Of a stretch of DNA of 29,129 nt, positions 14,160 to 23,191 are shown one piece after another. The stretch lies in NCBI RefSeq assembly GCF_050753365.1, contig NZ_JBLZFY010000055.1:1-29129 (forward strand), read 5' to 3'. The DNA is from Geminocystis sp050753365. Lineage in GTDB: Bacteria; Cyanobacteriota; Cyanobacteriia; Cyanobacteriales; Cyanobacteriaceae. The notes under the pieces were generated by a model that was not told the DNA's origin, did not search any database, and was given only the letters and a program-made list of their open reading frames with translations. The position numbers and the translations under genes are program-made. Within the stretch, counting starts at the first letter, position 1; each line of letters starts with the position of its first letter.

Positions 14160-16172
14160 TTAACCAAGAATTTTCTTAGCGGTTGCTACTACGTTATCAA
14201 CGGTAAAGCCGAATTTCTCCATCACAACGTTACCCGGGGCAGATGCACCATAGGTATTAATACCAATACAAGCTCCTTCATCACCGACAAAACGTTCCCA
14301 ACCGAAGGTAACACCTGCTTCCACAGAGATACGTTTTTTGATGGCTTTAGGTAATACGGATTCTTTGTATTCGTCGCTTTGTTTGTCGAATAATTCCACA
14401 CAAGGCATGGAAACTACACGCACTTTTAAGCCTTCAGCTTTGAGTTTTTCGGCGGCTTCGATACATAATCCCACTTCGCTACCAGTACCGATTAAGATTA
14501 AGTCTAATTCGTTAGGGGCAAAGCCACAAGCGGCTACATATCCACCTTTTGCCACTGCGTCAATGGACGAACCTGCTAAGTTAGGTAAGTTTTGACGGGT
14601 TAATGCTAATAAGGATGAGGTTTTTTTGCTTTCGATCGCAACTTTGTAAGCTCCAGAGGTTTCGTTACCATCAGCAGGACGGAATACGAGTAAATCAGGG
14701 ATTAAACGTAAAGAGGCAACGTGTTCGACGGGTTGGTGAGTGGGTCCATCTTCTCCTAGTGCGATCGAATCGTGAGTCATTACCCAGATTACTTGGGCTT
14801 CGGATAAAGCAGAAAGACGGATAGAATTTCTCATGTAGTCGGTGAAAACTAAGAAGGTTGCACCGTAGGGAATTAAACCAGAGTTATGTAAAGAAATTGC
14901 GTTACAGATAGCTCCCATAGCGTGTTCACGCACCCCAAAGTGAACGTTACGATTTTCGTAAGCGCCTTTTTGGAAATCCCCAGAAATCTTTAATTGAGTG
15001 AGGTTAGAGTGGGTTAAATCTGCCGAACCGCCAATTAACTGAGGTAATACTTTAGAAATAGCATTTAAGCAGTTTTCAGAATGTTTACGACTTGCTAAAG
15101 GTGCATCTTCGGGAGTGTAGGAAGGTAAGCAATCAGCCCAATTTGCAGGAAGTACACCAGAGGTAATGGTTTCAAATTCTTTAGCTTCGGTAGGATACTT
15201 AGTTTTGTAAGTAGCAAGGGTTTGATTCCATTCTGCTTCTAAACTTGCACCCTTTTCGATCGCTTTGTTGAAATGATCATATACTTCTTGAGGTACAACA
15301 AAAGGATCGTAATTCCAACCTAAGTTTTTACGGGTAGCTTCTACTTCATCACCACCTAAAGCGGCACCGTGTACACCTGCGGTATTAGCTTTTTTGGGTG
15401 AACCAAAACCGATGGTAGTGGTAACTTTGATCATGGTAGGTTTATCAGTGACTGTTTTAGCTTCGGCAATAGCGGCGGCGATGGCATCTAAATCAGTATT
15501 ACCATTTTCTACATGAAGAACGTGCCAACCGTAAGCCTCGAAGCGCTTAGAAACATCTTCGGTGAAAGCAATATCGGTGCTACCGTCGATCGAAATGTGG
15601 TTATCATCGTATAAAGCGATGAGTTTGCCTAAACCCCAATGTCCTGCCAAAGAAGCGGCTTCCCCAGAAATACCTTCCATGTTGCAACCATCCCCAAGGA
15701 TAACATAGGTGTAATGATCAATTAGAGTTGCATCAGGCTTATTATATTTAGCCGCTAAATGAGCTTCAGCTAAAGCTAAACCAACACCATTAGCGATACC
15801 TTGCCCAAGAGGACCGGTTGTAACTTCTACGCCTTCGGTAACGAAGTTTTCAGGGTGTCCGGGGGTTTTAGACTTCCACTGACGAAACTGTTTTAAATCT
15901 TCAATAGAAACGCTATCATAACCAAATAAATGTAACAAAGAATATTGAAGCATAGAACCATGACCTGCGGATAATACAAATCTGTCTCTGTTTATCCATT
16001 GAGGGTTTTTGGGATTAAACTTCATGAATTGATCCCATAAAACAAAAGCCATAGGCGCTGCGCCCATAGGTAAACCGGGGTGTCCAGATTTAGCTTTTTC
16101 AACGCCATCGATGGAGAGAAAACGAATAGCATTAACGCAGAGTTCTTGAATTGATTGGGTTGCAACCACCAT
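14160..16172 (-). CDS. tkt: Transketolase
   Basis: This 670-residue thiamine-diphosphate enzyme of the Calvin cycle and pentose phosphate pathway moves two-carbon units between sugar phosphates. The N-terminal half has KSGHPGLPMGAAPMA and the TPP-binding stretch GDGCNMEGISGEAASLAGHW, ending IALYDDN; the middle has GGSADLTHSN and the pyrimidine-domain stretch FGVREHAMGAICN; the C-terminal domain closes the protein at the expected length. The ATG at 16172 gives the usual MVVATQSIQEL start. It is followed by a palindrome. Regulation is not evident from the sequence. Confidence 0.97.
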   Translation of the reverse strand: MVVATQSIQELCVNAIRFLSIDGVEKAKSGHPGLPMGAAPMAFVLWDQFMKFNPKNPQWINRDRFVLSAGHGSMLQYSLLHLFGYDSVSIEDLKQFRQWKSKTPGHPENFVTEGVEVTTGPLGQGIANGVGLALAEAHLAAKYNKPDATLIDHYTYVILGDGCNMEGISGEAASLAGHWGLGKLIALYDDNHISIDGSTDIAFTEDVSKRFEAYGWHVLHVENGNTDLDAIAAAIAEAKTVTDKPTMIKVTTTIGFGSPKKANTAGVHGAALGGDEVEATRKNLGWNYDPFVVPQEVYDHFNKAIEKGASLEAEWNQTLATYKTKYPTEAKEFETITSGVLPANWADCLPSYTPEDAPLASRKHSENCLNAISKVLPQLIGGSADLTHSNLTQLKISGDFQKGAYENRNVHFGVREHAMGAICNAISLHNSGLIPYGATFLVFTDYMRNSIRLSALSEAQVIWVMTHDSIALGEDGPTHQPVEHVASLRLIPDLLVFRPADGNETSGAYKVAIESKKTSSLLALTRQNLPNLAGSSIDAVAKGGYVAACGFAPNELDLILIGTGSEVGLCIEAAEKLKAEGLKVRVVSMPCVELFDKQSDEYKESVLPKAIKKRISVEAGVTFGWERFVGDEGACIGINTYGASAPGNVVMEKFGFTVDNVVATAKKILG

Positions 16173-16283
16173 AATTAATTTTAAATTTAACTAAATATAC
16201 ATATTTTGATCAGTTAGCCTATATCTTCTCATTGTTTAGTATCGATCGCAAGAAGCTATAAAATAAATTTCACAGTATTCTTA

Positions 16284-16307
16284 ATTCCTCATTCCTCATT
16301 TCTCATT
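16284..16307. repeat. Heptamer array overlapping the 3' end of prfB
   Basis: ATTCCTC, ATTCCTC, ATTTCTC and a partial ATT stand in tandem. On the minus strand they encode the last residues MRNEE and the TGA stop of prfB (stop at 16289-16291), so the repeat sets the gene's end. Confidence 0.7.
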
Positions 16308-17393
16308 AGATATGCTTCCATAAAACTATTTAACTCCCCGTCTAAAATATCATTAACAGCAGTGGTTTCAATATTAGTGCGCAAATCTTTAACTAATTGA
16401 TAAGGATGGAAAACATAGTTACGGATTTGATTACCCCAAGCGGCTTCCACTATATCCCCCCGAATTTCGGCAATTTCTTGCGCCCTTTGTTCTTCAGCGA
16501 TGATTAATAGTTTACCCTTGAGTATAGCTAAGGCTTTCTCTTTATTCTGTAATTGCGATCGTTCCTGAGTACATTTGACCGCAATACCTGTTGGAATATG
16601 GACAATACGCACAGCAGTTTCCACCTTATTAACATTTTGCCCTCCTTTGCCCCCCGATCGAGTAGTGGAAATATCTAAATCCTTGTCGGGAATATCTAAC
16701 TTAATGGCATCTTCTCCTAAATTGGGCATCACATCCACCCCTGCAAAACTGGTTTGTCGTTTACCATTGGCATTATAGGGAGAAATTCTAACTAAACGAT
16801 GAGTACCTTTTTCCCCTTTTAAGTAACCAAAGGCGTATTTTCCCTCAATCTCCAAAGTAGCCGACTTGATACCTGCTTCGTCACCATCGGAAATTTCTGC
16901 TAAGGTGACACGATAATTTTGTTTTTCTGCCCAACGGGTGTACATTCTTAATAACATTTCTGCCCAATCCTGAGCATCTGTACCACCTGCACCAGCATTA
17001 ATAGTTAAAATAGCACCTTTTTGATCATAAGTGCCACTGAGTAACTTTTGCAATTCCCATTTATCTAACTCTTTAGTGATACAGATAAGATTATTTTCTG
17101 CTTCTTGGAATAATTCGCTATCTTCTTCTAACTCCAATAACTCAATAATTGCCTTAGTGTCTTCTACGTTACTTTGCCATTGATAGAATTGTTCTAAATT
17201 GGACTTAACATCATTTAATTGCTGTAAAGTGTCTTGCGCTTTATCGCCACTATCCCAAAAATTCGGTTGGGAAGCCACTTGTTCCAAATCTGCTATTTGT
17301 GCTTTAAGATTAGGTATGTCAAAGATAGTCCTGAGTTTTACCCAGGCGCTCACTGATTATACTAATATCTCTTTTTAACTCTGATAATTCCAT
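16289..17393 (-). CDS. prfB: Peptide chain release factor 2, with programmed +1 frameshift
   Basis: RF2 ends translation at UGA and UAA. The body carries the hydrolysis motif SGGKGGQNVNK (GGQ). The stop-recognition tripeptide site reads RISPYNANG, so SPF is SPY here. The ATG at 17393 starts 24 codons (MELSELKRDISIISERLGKT, then QDYL) that end at CTT TGA C (17324-17318). A +1 shift there continues with DIPNLKAQIADLEQV to the stop at 16289, giving 367 residues, the normal RF2 size. The longest single-frame ORF (from GTG 17353) is therefore an artefact at its 5' end. RF2 shortage favours the shift, so the gene autoregulates. The last codons lie in a heptamer repeat. Confidence 0.95.
17318..17333 (-). 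promoter_or_regulatory. RF2 programmed frameshift site (CTT TGA C)
   Basis: The zero frame reads CAG GAC TAT CTT TGA C, with the in-frame TGA at 17319-17321. The slippery CTT before TGA C is identical to the classic RF2 recoding signal. AGGA just before TAT CTT is a Shine-Dalgarno-like stimulator at the same short spacing as in E. coli, though weaker than AGGGGG. Confidence 0.93.
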
Positions 17394-17445
17394 TCTTTCA
17401 ATTCAAGATGCTTTCGTTTCGATCGTAACCTCTTATTATCGATCG

Positions 17446-17507
17446 TTCATTGTTCATTGTCAATTAGTGAATAGTTTTTAATTCTTAATTCTTCATTCTT
17501 AATTCTC
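17446..17507. repeat. Heptamer arrays upstream of the VOC gene
   Basis: GTTCATT occurs twice in tandem at 17446-17459. AATTCTT, AATTCTT, CATTCTT and AATTCTC follow at 17480-17507, ending 2 bp before the ATG at 17510. The second array occupies the place of a ribosome binding site, and no AGGA-like site is seen. Confidence 0.6.
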
Positions 17508-17509
17508 TC

Positions 17510-17944
17510 ATGTTCGATCGAATTATTTTTCATTTAGCCATACCTATTACCAATATTGAAGAAGCCAAGAAATTTTATGGTGATATACTAGGCTCAAAAA
17601 TTGGTAGAGAAAATCAACACGCTGTTATTTTTGATTTTTATGGACATCAATTAGTGGGGCATACCACCAAAGAAATTTTAACACCTCCAGCGAGTATTTA
17701 TCCTCGTCATTTTGGCTTAATTTTCACTGATGAATCCGATTGGGATAATTTATTAAATCGCTGTAATAATTATAATTTAGAGTTATATCAACAACCTAAA
17801 TTAAGATTTAAAAATGAGTTAACTGAACATAAAACTTTCTTTTTACAAGACCCATTTTATAATATTTTAGAGTTTAAATTTTATCGTCATTATGAAGCTA
17901 TTTTCGGTGCTAATCATATTATATCCATAGGTGATCGATCGTGA
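17510..17944 (+). CDS. VOC (glyoxalase/bleomycin-resistance fold) family protein
   Basis: A 144-residue protein of the vicinal oxygen chelate superfamily. FHLAIPITNIEEAKKFYGDI (residues 7-26) is the opening strand and helix, with a metal-ligand-type His, and FFLQDPFYNILEFKFY (113-128) carries the closing Glu of the second half-motif. Members range from lyases and dioxygenases to isomerases, so the substrate cannot be assigned. It stands alone on the plus strand, divergent from prfB, with a heptamer array directly before the ATG. Confidence 0.8.
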   Translation: MFDRIIFHLAIPITNIEEAKKFYGDILGSKIGRENQHAVIFDFYGHQLVGHTTKEILTPPASIYPRHFGLIFTDESDWDNLLNRCNNYNLELYQQPKLRFKNELTEHKTFFLQDPFYNILEFKFYRHYEAIFGANHIISIGDRS

Positions 17945-18072
17945 TTAAAATAGACATCGGGGACAAATTATTATTACAAACCATGATATTTCTTGTAGAA
18001 ATTGAGTTAAATTTATTTAACGGTATCTATTAGACATCAGATTGCTTCGTGCCTCGCAACGCTGCGCGATTC

Positions 18073-18386
18073 ATGATCCTGTTGGCGAAATAAATCTTAA
18101 CATAAAACTTGACAAAAAGTCGGTTTTATACAATAACTCGCTTCGCAATAAATTGACGAAGCTAACAGCGAAAATCTGCTAAAGCAATTTCACAAATATT
18201 TTTGAAACAAAAAGAAATACAAAAAAAGCGGTTTAATGTATTGAAATTAGTCGCTTTAGCAGACTTAAGCTATAAGCCATGAAATTTATTTCTTGGCAGT
18301 TTGAGATATTACCTAATTTATTTTGTACTCACAAATCTTTGATTTTGTCAAATTTTTGTAACAAAATGTTTCGCCAACAGGATCAT
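18073..18386. repeat. Nested-palindrome element, possibly a MITE, in the gap before folC
   Basis: The outer arms ATGATCCTGTTGGCGAAA (18073-18090) and its exact reverse complement (18369-18386) are 18 bp, with weaker pairing continuing about 25 bp further inward (both sides carry TTGACAAAA). Inner arms TCTGCTAAAGC (18175-18185) and GCTTTAGCAGA (18253-18263) are also exact. There is no ORF in the 549-bp gap 17945-18493. A related direct repeat, AATTGAC(G/A)AAGCTAA(C/T)AG, occurs inside (18151) and just outside (18389). No clear target duplication is seen. It could be a non-autonomous transposon or a structured RNA. Confidence 0.6.
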
Positions 18387-18493
18387 AAATTGACAAAGCT
18401 AATAGTTTTCGTTCAATAAATTGAACTCAATAAAGCCTACAATTTTTGTTAAAATATCATTTATTATAACTAGAAGTAAAAGAAACTAATTTA

Positions 18494-19765
18494 ATGAATA
18501 ATTATCAGCAAATAACAGATATTGATACATTACTAAATCCTTATCAAAAATTTGGCATTAGTTTAGGTTTAGAAAGAATTAAAAATCTATTAAATAAATT
18601 AGGAAATCCTCAAGAAAAAGTTGAGATAATTCATGTAGCAGGTACAAATGGTAAAGGTTCAGTTTGTGCCTATTTATCGTCAATTTTAACTCAGGCTGGT
18701 TATAAAACAGGACGCTATATTTCTCCTCATTTAGTCAATTGGAATGAAAGAATTTGTTTAAATGAAAAACCTATTTCCACAGAAAAATTAGTCGATATTA
18801 TTAAATATATTTCTCCCGTTGCTGATTCCTTGGAAGAATGCCCGACTCTTTTTGAAGTGGTGACGGCGGCGGCTTGGCTTTATTTTGCGGAATGTCAAGT
18901 TGATGTTGCTGTTATGGAGGTTGGTTTAGGAGGAAGGCTTGATGCCACAAACGTGTGCGATCGAAACCTTGTTAGTATTATTACATCTATCAGTAGAGAA
19001 CATTGGCAAAGATTAGGTAACACATTAACAGAAATTGCCACAGAAAAAGCAGGGGTAATGAAGCCTCAATGTCCTGTGGTTGTGGGGAATTTACCGTCAG
19101 AAGCTATCGAAGTCGTTAAGAATAGGGCAAAAATCTTAGATTGTCCTCGTATAATGGTAGAATCTGCTGAAAAAATCTTTAAAAATGGCGAAATTTGGGC
19201 TAAATATCAAGATATAGAATACCCTTTACCCCTCGCAGGAGATATACAATTACAAAATTCTGCACTTTCGATCGAAACTATAAAGATATTACAAGTTCAA
19301 GGCTGGAATATCTCACTTGAGCATATACAAGAAGGGATGAGAAAGGCAAAGTGGAGGGGGAGAATTGAATGGGTGACGTGGCAAGGGCAAAAAATGTTAA
19401 TCGATGGGGCGCATAATGTGGCGGCGGCACAAGTTTTAAGGCAGTATGTGGATACTTTTCAGAAACCGATTATCTGGGTAATGGGGATGTTAAGTACAAA
19501 AGATCATCAAGGGATTTTTCAGGCTTTACTGCGTCCTCAAGATCAATTACACTTAGTACCAGTTCCTGATCATAGTAGCGCTGATACAGCATTTCTCTCA
19601 CAAGTTGCACAAAATGTCAATCCTTCCTTAACAAAAGTTAACACTTATGATGATTTATTCATCGCCCTAGAAAAAGTTAGCTCGATCGAGGACAATGAAA
19701 AACAGATTATAGTACTATGTGGCTCATTGTATCTATTAGGTTATTTTTTGCAACAGAATAATTAA
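18494..19765 (+). CDS. folC: Folylpolyglutamate synthase / dihydrofolate synthase
   Basis: A 423-residue Mur-ligase-fold enzyme that adds glutamate to dihydropteroate and folates. The P-loop IIHVAGTNGKGSVCAYLSSI (about residues 42-61) is followed by GRYISPHLVNWNERI, VAVMEVGLGGRLDATNVCD (metal and ATP site) and TEKAGVMKPQCPVV. The C-terminal domain has MLIDGAHNVAAAQVLRQYV with the conserved H of GAHN. Length and motifs are typical of FolC. The ATG is preceded by an AT-rich region with no strong ribosome site. Confidence 0.93.
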   Translation: MNNYQQITDIDTLLNPYQKFGISLGLERIKNLLNKLGNPQEKVEIIHVAGTNGKGSVCAYLSSILTQAGYKTGRYISPHLVNWNERICLNEKPISTEKLVDIIKYISPVADSLEECPTLFEVVTAAAWLYFAECQVDVAVMEVGLGGRLDATNVCDRNLVSIITSISREHWQRLGNTLTEIATEKAGVMKPQCPVVVGNLPSEAIEVVKNRAKILDCPRIMVESAEKIFKNGEIWAKYQDIEYPLPLAGDIQLQNSALSIETIKILQVQGWNISLEHIQEGMRKAKWRGRIEWVTWQGQKMLIDGAHNVAAAQVLRQYVDTFQKPIIWVMGMLSTKDHQGIFQALLRPQDQLHLVPVPDHSSADTAFLSQVAQNVNPSLTKVNTYDDLFIALEKVSSIEDNEKQIIVLCGSLYLLGYFLQQNN

Positions 19766-19801
19766 CTTGAGTTTCATATCAGACAAGAAACTTTATCCAT
19801 T

Positions 19802-22800
19802 ATGTCAAAAACTCTTATCCATCAATATCGCCGAGACTTGGAAAGCCGTAAAAGATACGGCGGTAGCAGTAATGAAAGTTCAATTCGTTACGCTTTTGCT
19901 ACTTTACTCAACGGTTATTGTAAGCCGAAGGATTTTTTATTGGTGGAGGAGTTGACTATTAACAGTCGTTTCCATAAACCAATTCGTCTCGATGGTATTG
20001 TCAAGGATGCTTTGCGTTTGGATTGGGGATATTGGGAGGCAAAAGACGAAAAAGATTCTTTAGACGCTGAAATTGAGACAAAATTCAACAAGGGTTATCC
20101 TAACGATAATATTCTCTTTGAAGACACGAAAACCGCCGTTTTAATCCAAAATGGTAACGAAACCCTCCGCATTGATATGGCGGATGATGACGCTTTAGAT
20201 ACTTTACTTAATCAATTTTTAGACTATGAAAGGGCAGAAGTTAAAGACTTTAGAAGTGCCATCGCAAATTTTAGTCAAGATTTACCCACTATAATCGATA
20301 CTCTCAGAAAACTGATCGATCGACAAGACCCCCACTGCTCTAATTCTGCGGATTGCCCCCCTTCCCCCAATTCTGGGGGAGAATATCAACAAGTACCCAA
20401 ACTTGGGGATTTAGATGCCCAAAATCAACCATTCATTTTAGCAAGGGATAAATTTCTCAAAGTTTGTCAAGAATCGATTAATCCCGACATCACAATAGAT
20501 GATATTCGAGAGATGATAATTCAGCACATTTTGACAGAGGATATTTTTACAAATATTTTCAGTGATGCTCAATTTCATCAAGAAAATAACATCGCAAAAC
20601 AATTAAATGAAGTCATCAAAACTTTCTTTACTGGTAGTGTTAAAAAGAACACTTTTAAAACGATTCAAAGTTATTATAATGCCATTATTCGCACTGCCTC
20701 TAGTATAGTTAATCATCAGGAAAAACAGAAGTTTTTGAAAGTAGTTTATGAGAACTTTTATAAAGCCTATAATCCTAAAGAAGCCGATCGACTAGGAATA
20801 GTTTATACTCCTAATGAGATAGTTAAATTTATGGTAGAAAGTACTAATCATTTATTAGAAAAACACTTTGATAAAACATTGGGAGATAAGGGAGTAGAAA
20901 TACTTGATCCTTGTACGGGTACAGGTACATTTATTACAGAAATTTTATACTATTTATTAGATAGAGATATTGAGTATAAATATAGAAATGAGATTCACTG
21001 TAACGAGATGTCAATTTTGCCCTATTACATAGCAAATCTCAATATTGAATATACTTATCAGCAGAAAACAGGAGAATATTTAGAGTTTAATAATATCTGT
21101 TTAATGGATACTTTAGATCATAGTAATTTCGGCGGAAAACAGTTTGATTTGTTCGCTATGAGTCAAGAAAATACGGAGAGAATTAAGCGACAAAATGAGA
21201 GGAAAATCTCGGTAATTATCGGCAATCCTCCCTATAATGCTAATCAAAAAAATGAGAATGATAATAATAAAAATCGGGAATATCCTGATATTGATAAACG
21301 GATAAAAGAGACTTATGTTAAAGAAAGTACTGCCCAAAAAACAAAGGTTTATGATATGTATTCTCGTTTTTATCGATGGGCAAGTGATAGGTTAAATGAT
21401 GAAGGAATTATCGCTTTTATTACTAATTCTTCTTTTATCAATGCAAGAGGTTTTGATGGTTTTCGTAAGAGTGTTAGTCAAGAATTTGACTTTATTTATA
21501 TCATTGATTTAGGCGGTGATATTCAAGGAGACAATTATACAGGAAATGTATTTAACATTACTTTAGGTATTGCCATTATGTTCATGATAAAAGTTGGTAA
21601 TCAAGATAATAAAAAACCTTGTAAAATTAATTATTTTATTCCTAAAAATGTTAACTCTGGCGAAGAAAAATTAAAGTTCTTAGCTACAACAAATTTTGAA
21701 AAGATGGATTTTGAATCTATCAATCCTGATGATAAAAATAACTGGATTAATCTAACGGATAATGATTTTAATGATTTAATTCCTCTGGTGAGTAAACAGA
21801 AAAATAATGAAACGATTTTTAGTATTTATTCTAATGGAGTAGCTACTAATCGGGATGAATGGGTATATGATTTTGATTTCGATAATTTAGTGAAAAAAAG
21901 TCAATTTTTTATTGATGAATATAACTATGAAGTTAATCGCTGGATTCAATATAAAGAAGATAATAACTATCAAGATATAAGTAAAGAGTCTAATCCAGTT
22001 TTAGACAATTTTTTAGCTGAAAGAAATTTAATCAAATGGAGTAAGATGATAAAAAGAGATAAATTAAGAAAACATAAATTAGGTAATTTTAATATAGAAG
22101 ATATTAGAAAAAGTCATTATAGACCATTTATTTCAACGTATATTTATTTTAGTTATATTCCTATTGATATAAAAGGTTCACAGCATCTATTTTTCAAAGA
22201 TAAAACATCGTTAAATAAAGTAATTTGTTTTGCTAATAATCAACAAACAGATATTCTTTTACTATCTATTAATACTCTCTGTGATTTGAATTTTTGTGCA
22301 AGAGGTTCTACTTGTTTTGCACTATATAATTATGATGAAAATGGAGAGAGAATTGATAATATAACAGATCATGCACTAGAGAAATTTAGAGAATACTATC
22401 ATAACGTAAAACGGGCTTCTAGCCCGTCTGACAATAACAGGCAAGATGCCTGTTTTACGGTGAGAGGTATCGAAAAAATTGATATTTTTTATTATGTTTA
22501 TGGGGTTTTACATAACCCAGAATATCGATCGAAATATGAGTTAAATTTAAAGAGAGAATTTCCGAGAATACCCTTTTATGATGACTTTCATCAATGGGCA
22601 AAATGGGGTAAAAAGTTGATGGATTTACACCTTAATTATAGTTCGATCGAGCCTTATAATTTAAAAAGAATAGAATCCCCCCTACTGCTTGATAAAGGGG
22701 GGAATAAGATGCCTAAAGTTAAGTTAAAAGCCGATAAAATTAAACATCAAATTATTATTGATGAGGTAACGACTTTAACAGAAATTCCTCCAGAAGTATG

Positions 22801-23005
22801 GGAATATAAACTAGGAAATCGTAGTGCTTTAGAGTGGATTTTAGATCAATATAAGGAGAAAAAACCGAAGGATAAAACTATAGCAGAAAAGTTCAATAAT
22901 TATAAATTTGCTGATTATAAAGAGGAGGTAATTGAGTTATTAATGAGAGTGACAACGGTTAGTGTAGAGACGATGAAAATTATCGCAGAAATGAATAATT
23001 TATAA
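19802..23005 (+). CDS. Single-chain restriction-modification enzyme (type IIG/ISP-like, nuclease plus N6-adenine MTase)
   Basis: This 1067-residue protein starts with a PD-(D/E)XK nuclease-like region (RLDGIVKDA with D64, YWEAKDEKD with E79 and K81), then a helical linker, then an adenine MTase with motif I DPCTGTGTF (residue 369 on) and motif IV NPPY (475-478). The C-terminal 500 residues would hold target recognition. There is no helicase between the nuclease and the MTase, so it resembles type IIG or the N6-methylase family allied to ISP enzymes. Three G/C-rich palindromic repeats are read through in frame (about residues 180-195, 869-886 and 959-970). All frames are continuous, so the enzyme may be active. 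It begins 36 bp after folC, with a CHAT protein 186 bp downstream. Confidence 0.85.
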   Translation: MSKTLIHQYRRDLESRKRYGGSSNESSIRYAFATLLNGYCKPKDFLLVEELTINSRFHKPIRLDGIVKDALRLDWGYWEAKDEKDSLDAEIETKFNKGYPNDNILFEDTKTAVLIQNGNETLRIDMADDDALDTLLNQFLDYERAEVKDFRSAIANFSQDLPTIIDTLRKLIDRQDPHCSNSADCPPSPNSGGEYQQVPKLGDLDAQNQPFILARDKFLKVCQESINPDITIDDIREMIIQHILTEDIFTNIFSDAQFHQENNIAKQLNEVIKTFFTGSVKKNTFKTIQSYYNAIIRTASSIVNHQEKQKFLKVVYENFYKAYNPKEADRLGIVYTPNEIVKFMVESTNHLLEKHFDKTLGDKGVEILDPCTGTGTFITEILYYLLDRDIEYKYRNEIHCNEMSILPYYIANLNIEYTYQQKTGEYLEFNNICLMDTLDHSNFGGKQFDLFAMSQENTERIKRQNERKISVIIGNPPYNANQKNENDNNKNREYPDIDKRIKETYVKESTAQKTKVYDMYSRFYRWASDRLNDEGIIAFITNSSFINARGFDGFRKSVSQEFDFIYIIDLGGDIQGDNYTGNVFNITLGIAIMFMIKVGNQDNKKPCKINYFIPKNVNSGEEKLKFLATTNFEKMDFESINPDDKNNWINLTDNDFNDLIPLVSKQKNNETIFSIYSNGVATNRDEWVYDFDFDNLVKKSQFFIDEYNYEVNRWIQYKEDNNYQDISKESNPVLDNFLAERNLIKWSKMIKRDKLRKHKLGNFNIEDIRKSHYRPFISTYIYFSYIPIDIKGSQHLFFKDKTSLNKVICFANNQQTDILLLSINTLCDLNFCARGSTCFALYNYDENGERIDNITDHALEKFREYYHNVKRASSPSDNNRQDACFTVRGIEKIDIFYYVYGVLHNPEYRSKYELNLKREFPRIPFYDDFHQWAKWGKKLMDLHLNYSSIEPYNLKRIESPLLLDKGGNKMPKVKLKADKIKHQIIIDEVTTLTEIPPEVWEYKLGNRSALEWILDQYKEKKPKDKTIAEKFNNYKFADYKEEVIELLMRVTTVSVETMKIIAEMNNL
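20363..20380. repeat. Palindrome inserted in the restriction-modification gene
   Basis: TCCCCCA-ATTC-TGGGGGA is a 7-bp perfect stem within a Pro/Ser/Gly-rich stretch (SADCPPSPNSGGEY) that lies between well-formed domains. The composition differs sharply from the AT-rich gene around it. Confidence 0.65.
22406..22458. repeat. Double-hairpin palindromic repeat read in frame
   Basis: ACGGGCT-TCT-AGCCCGT (22411-22427) and AACAGGCA-AGA-TGCCTGTT (22436-22454) are two perfect hairpins 8 bp apart. The unit is bounded by GTAAAAC and GTTTTAC, themselves inverted copies. The second hairpin is the same sequence as at 10225-10243. It encodes VKRASSPSDNNRQDACFTV in the restriction-modification protein. Confidence 0.8.
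22676..22703. repeat. G/C-tract palindrome read in frame
   Basis: TCCCCCCT (22676-22683) and AGGGGGGA (22696-22703) pair around a 12-nt loop and encode SPLLLDKGGN in the restriction-modification protein. It is the same type of C-run/G-run repeat as at 28191-28209. Confidence 0.7.
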
Positions 23006-23062
23006 CCTTTTTAACAGATTTTATCACCTCTTTTTAATTAATAGAATTGCACCGTAAACCGC

Positions 23063-23133
<71 letters not shown>

Positions 23134-23159
23134 AATGAAATTGTGGTAAAGTAAGAATG

Positions 23160-23187
23160 ATTCCCTAATCCCTAATTCCTCATTATC
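23160..23187. repeat. Degenerate heptamer array just before the CHAT gene start
   Basis: ATTCCCT, AATCCCT, AATTCCT and CATTATC stand in tandem and end 4 bp before the GTG at 23192. No Shine-Dalgarno site is seen there. Confidence 0.55.
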
Positions 23188-23191
23188 AACA

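Noticed and set aside
14338..14824. Opposite-strand frames within transketolase
   Set aside because: They are shadows of a highly conserved coding gene with no family resemblance.
17353..17393. GTG at 17353 as the real prfB start
   Set aside because: Its first 11 residues are in the wrong frame; the upstream ATG plus CTT TGA C shift restores a normal RF2 N-terminus.
19767..19955. 62-codon frame overlapping the start of the restriction-modification gene
   Set aside because: It is out of frame with a clear long gene, and its peptide shows no domain.
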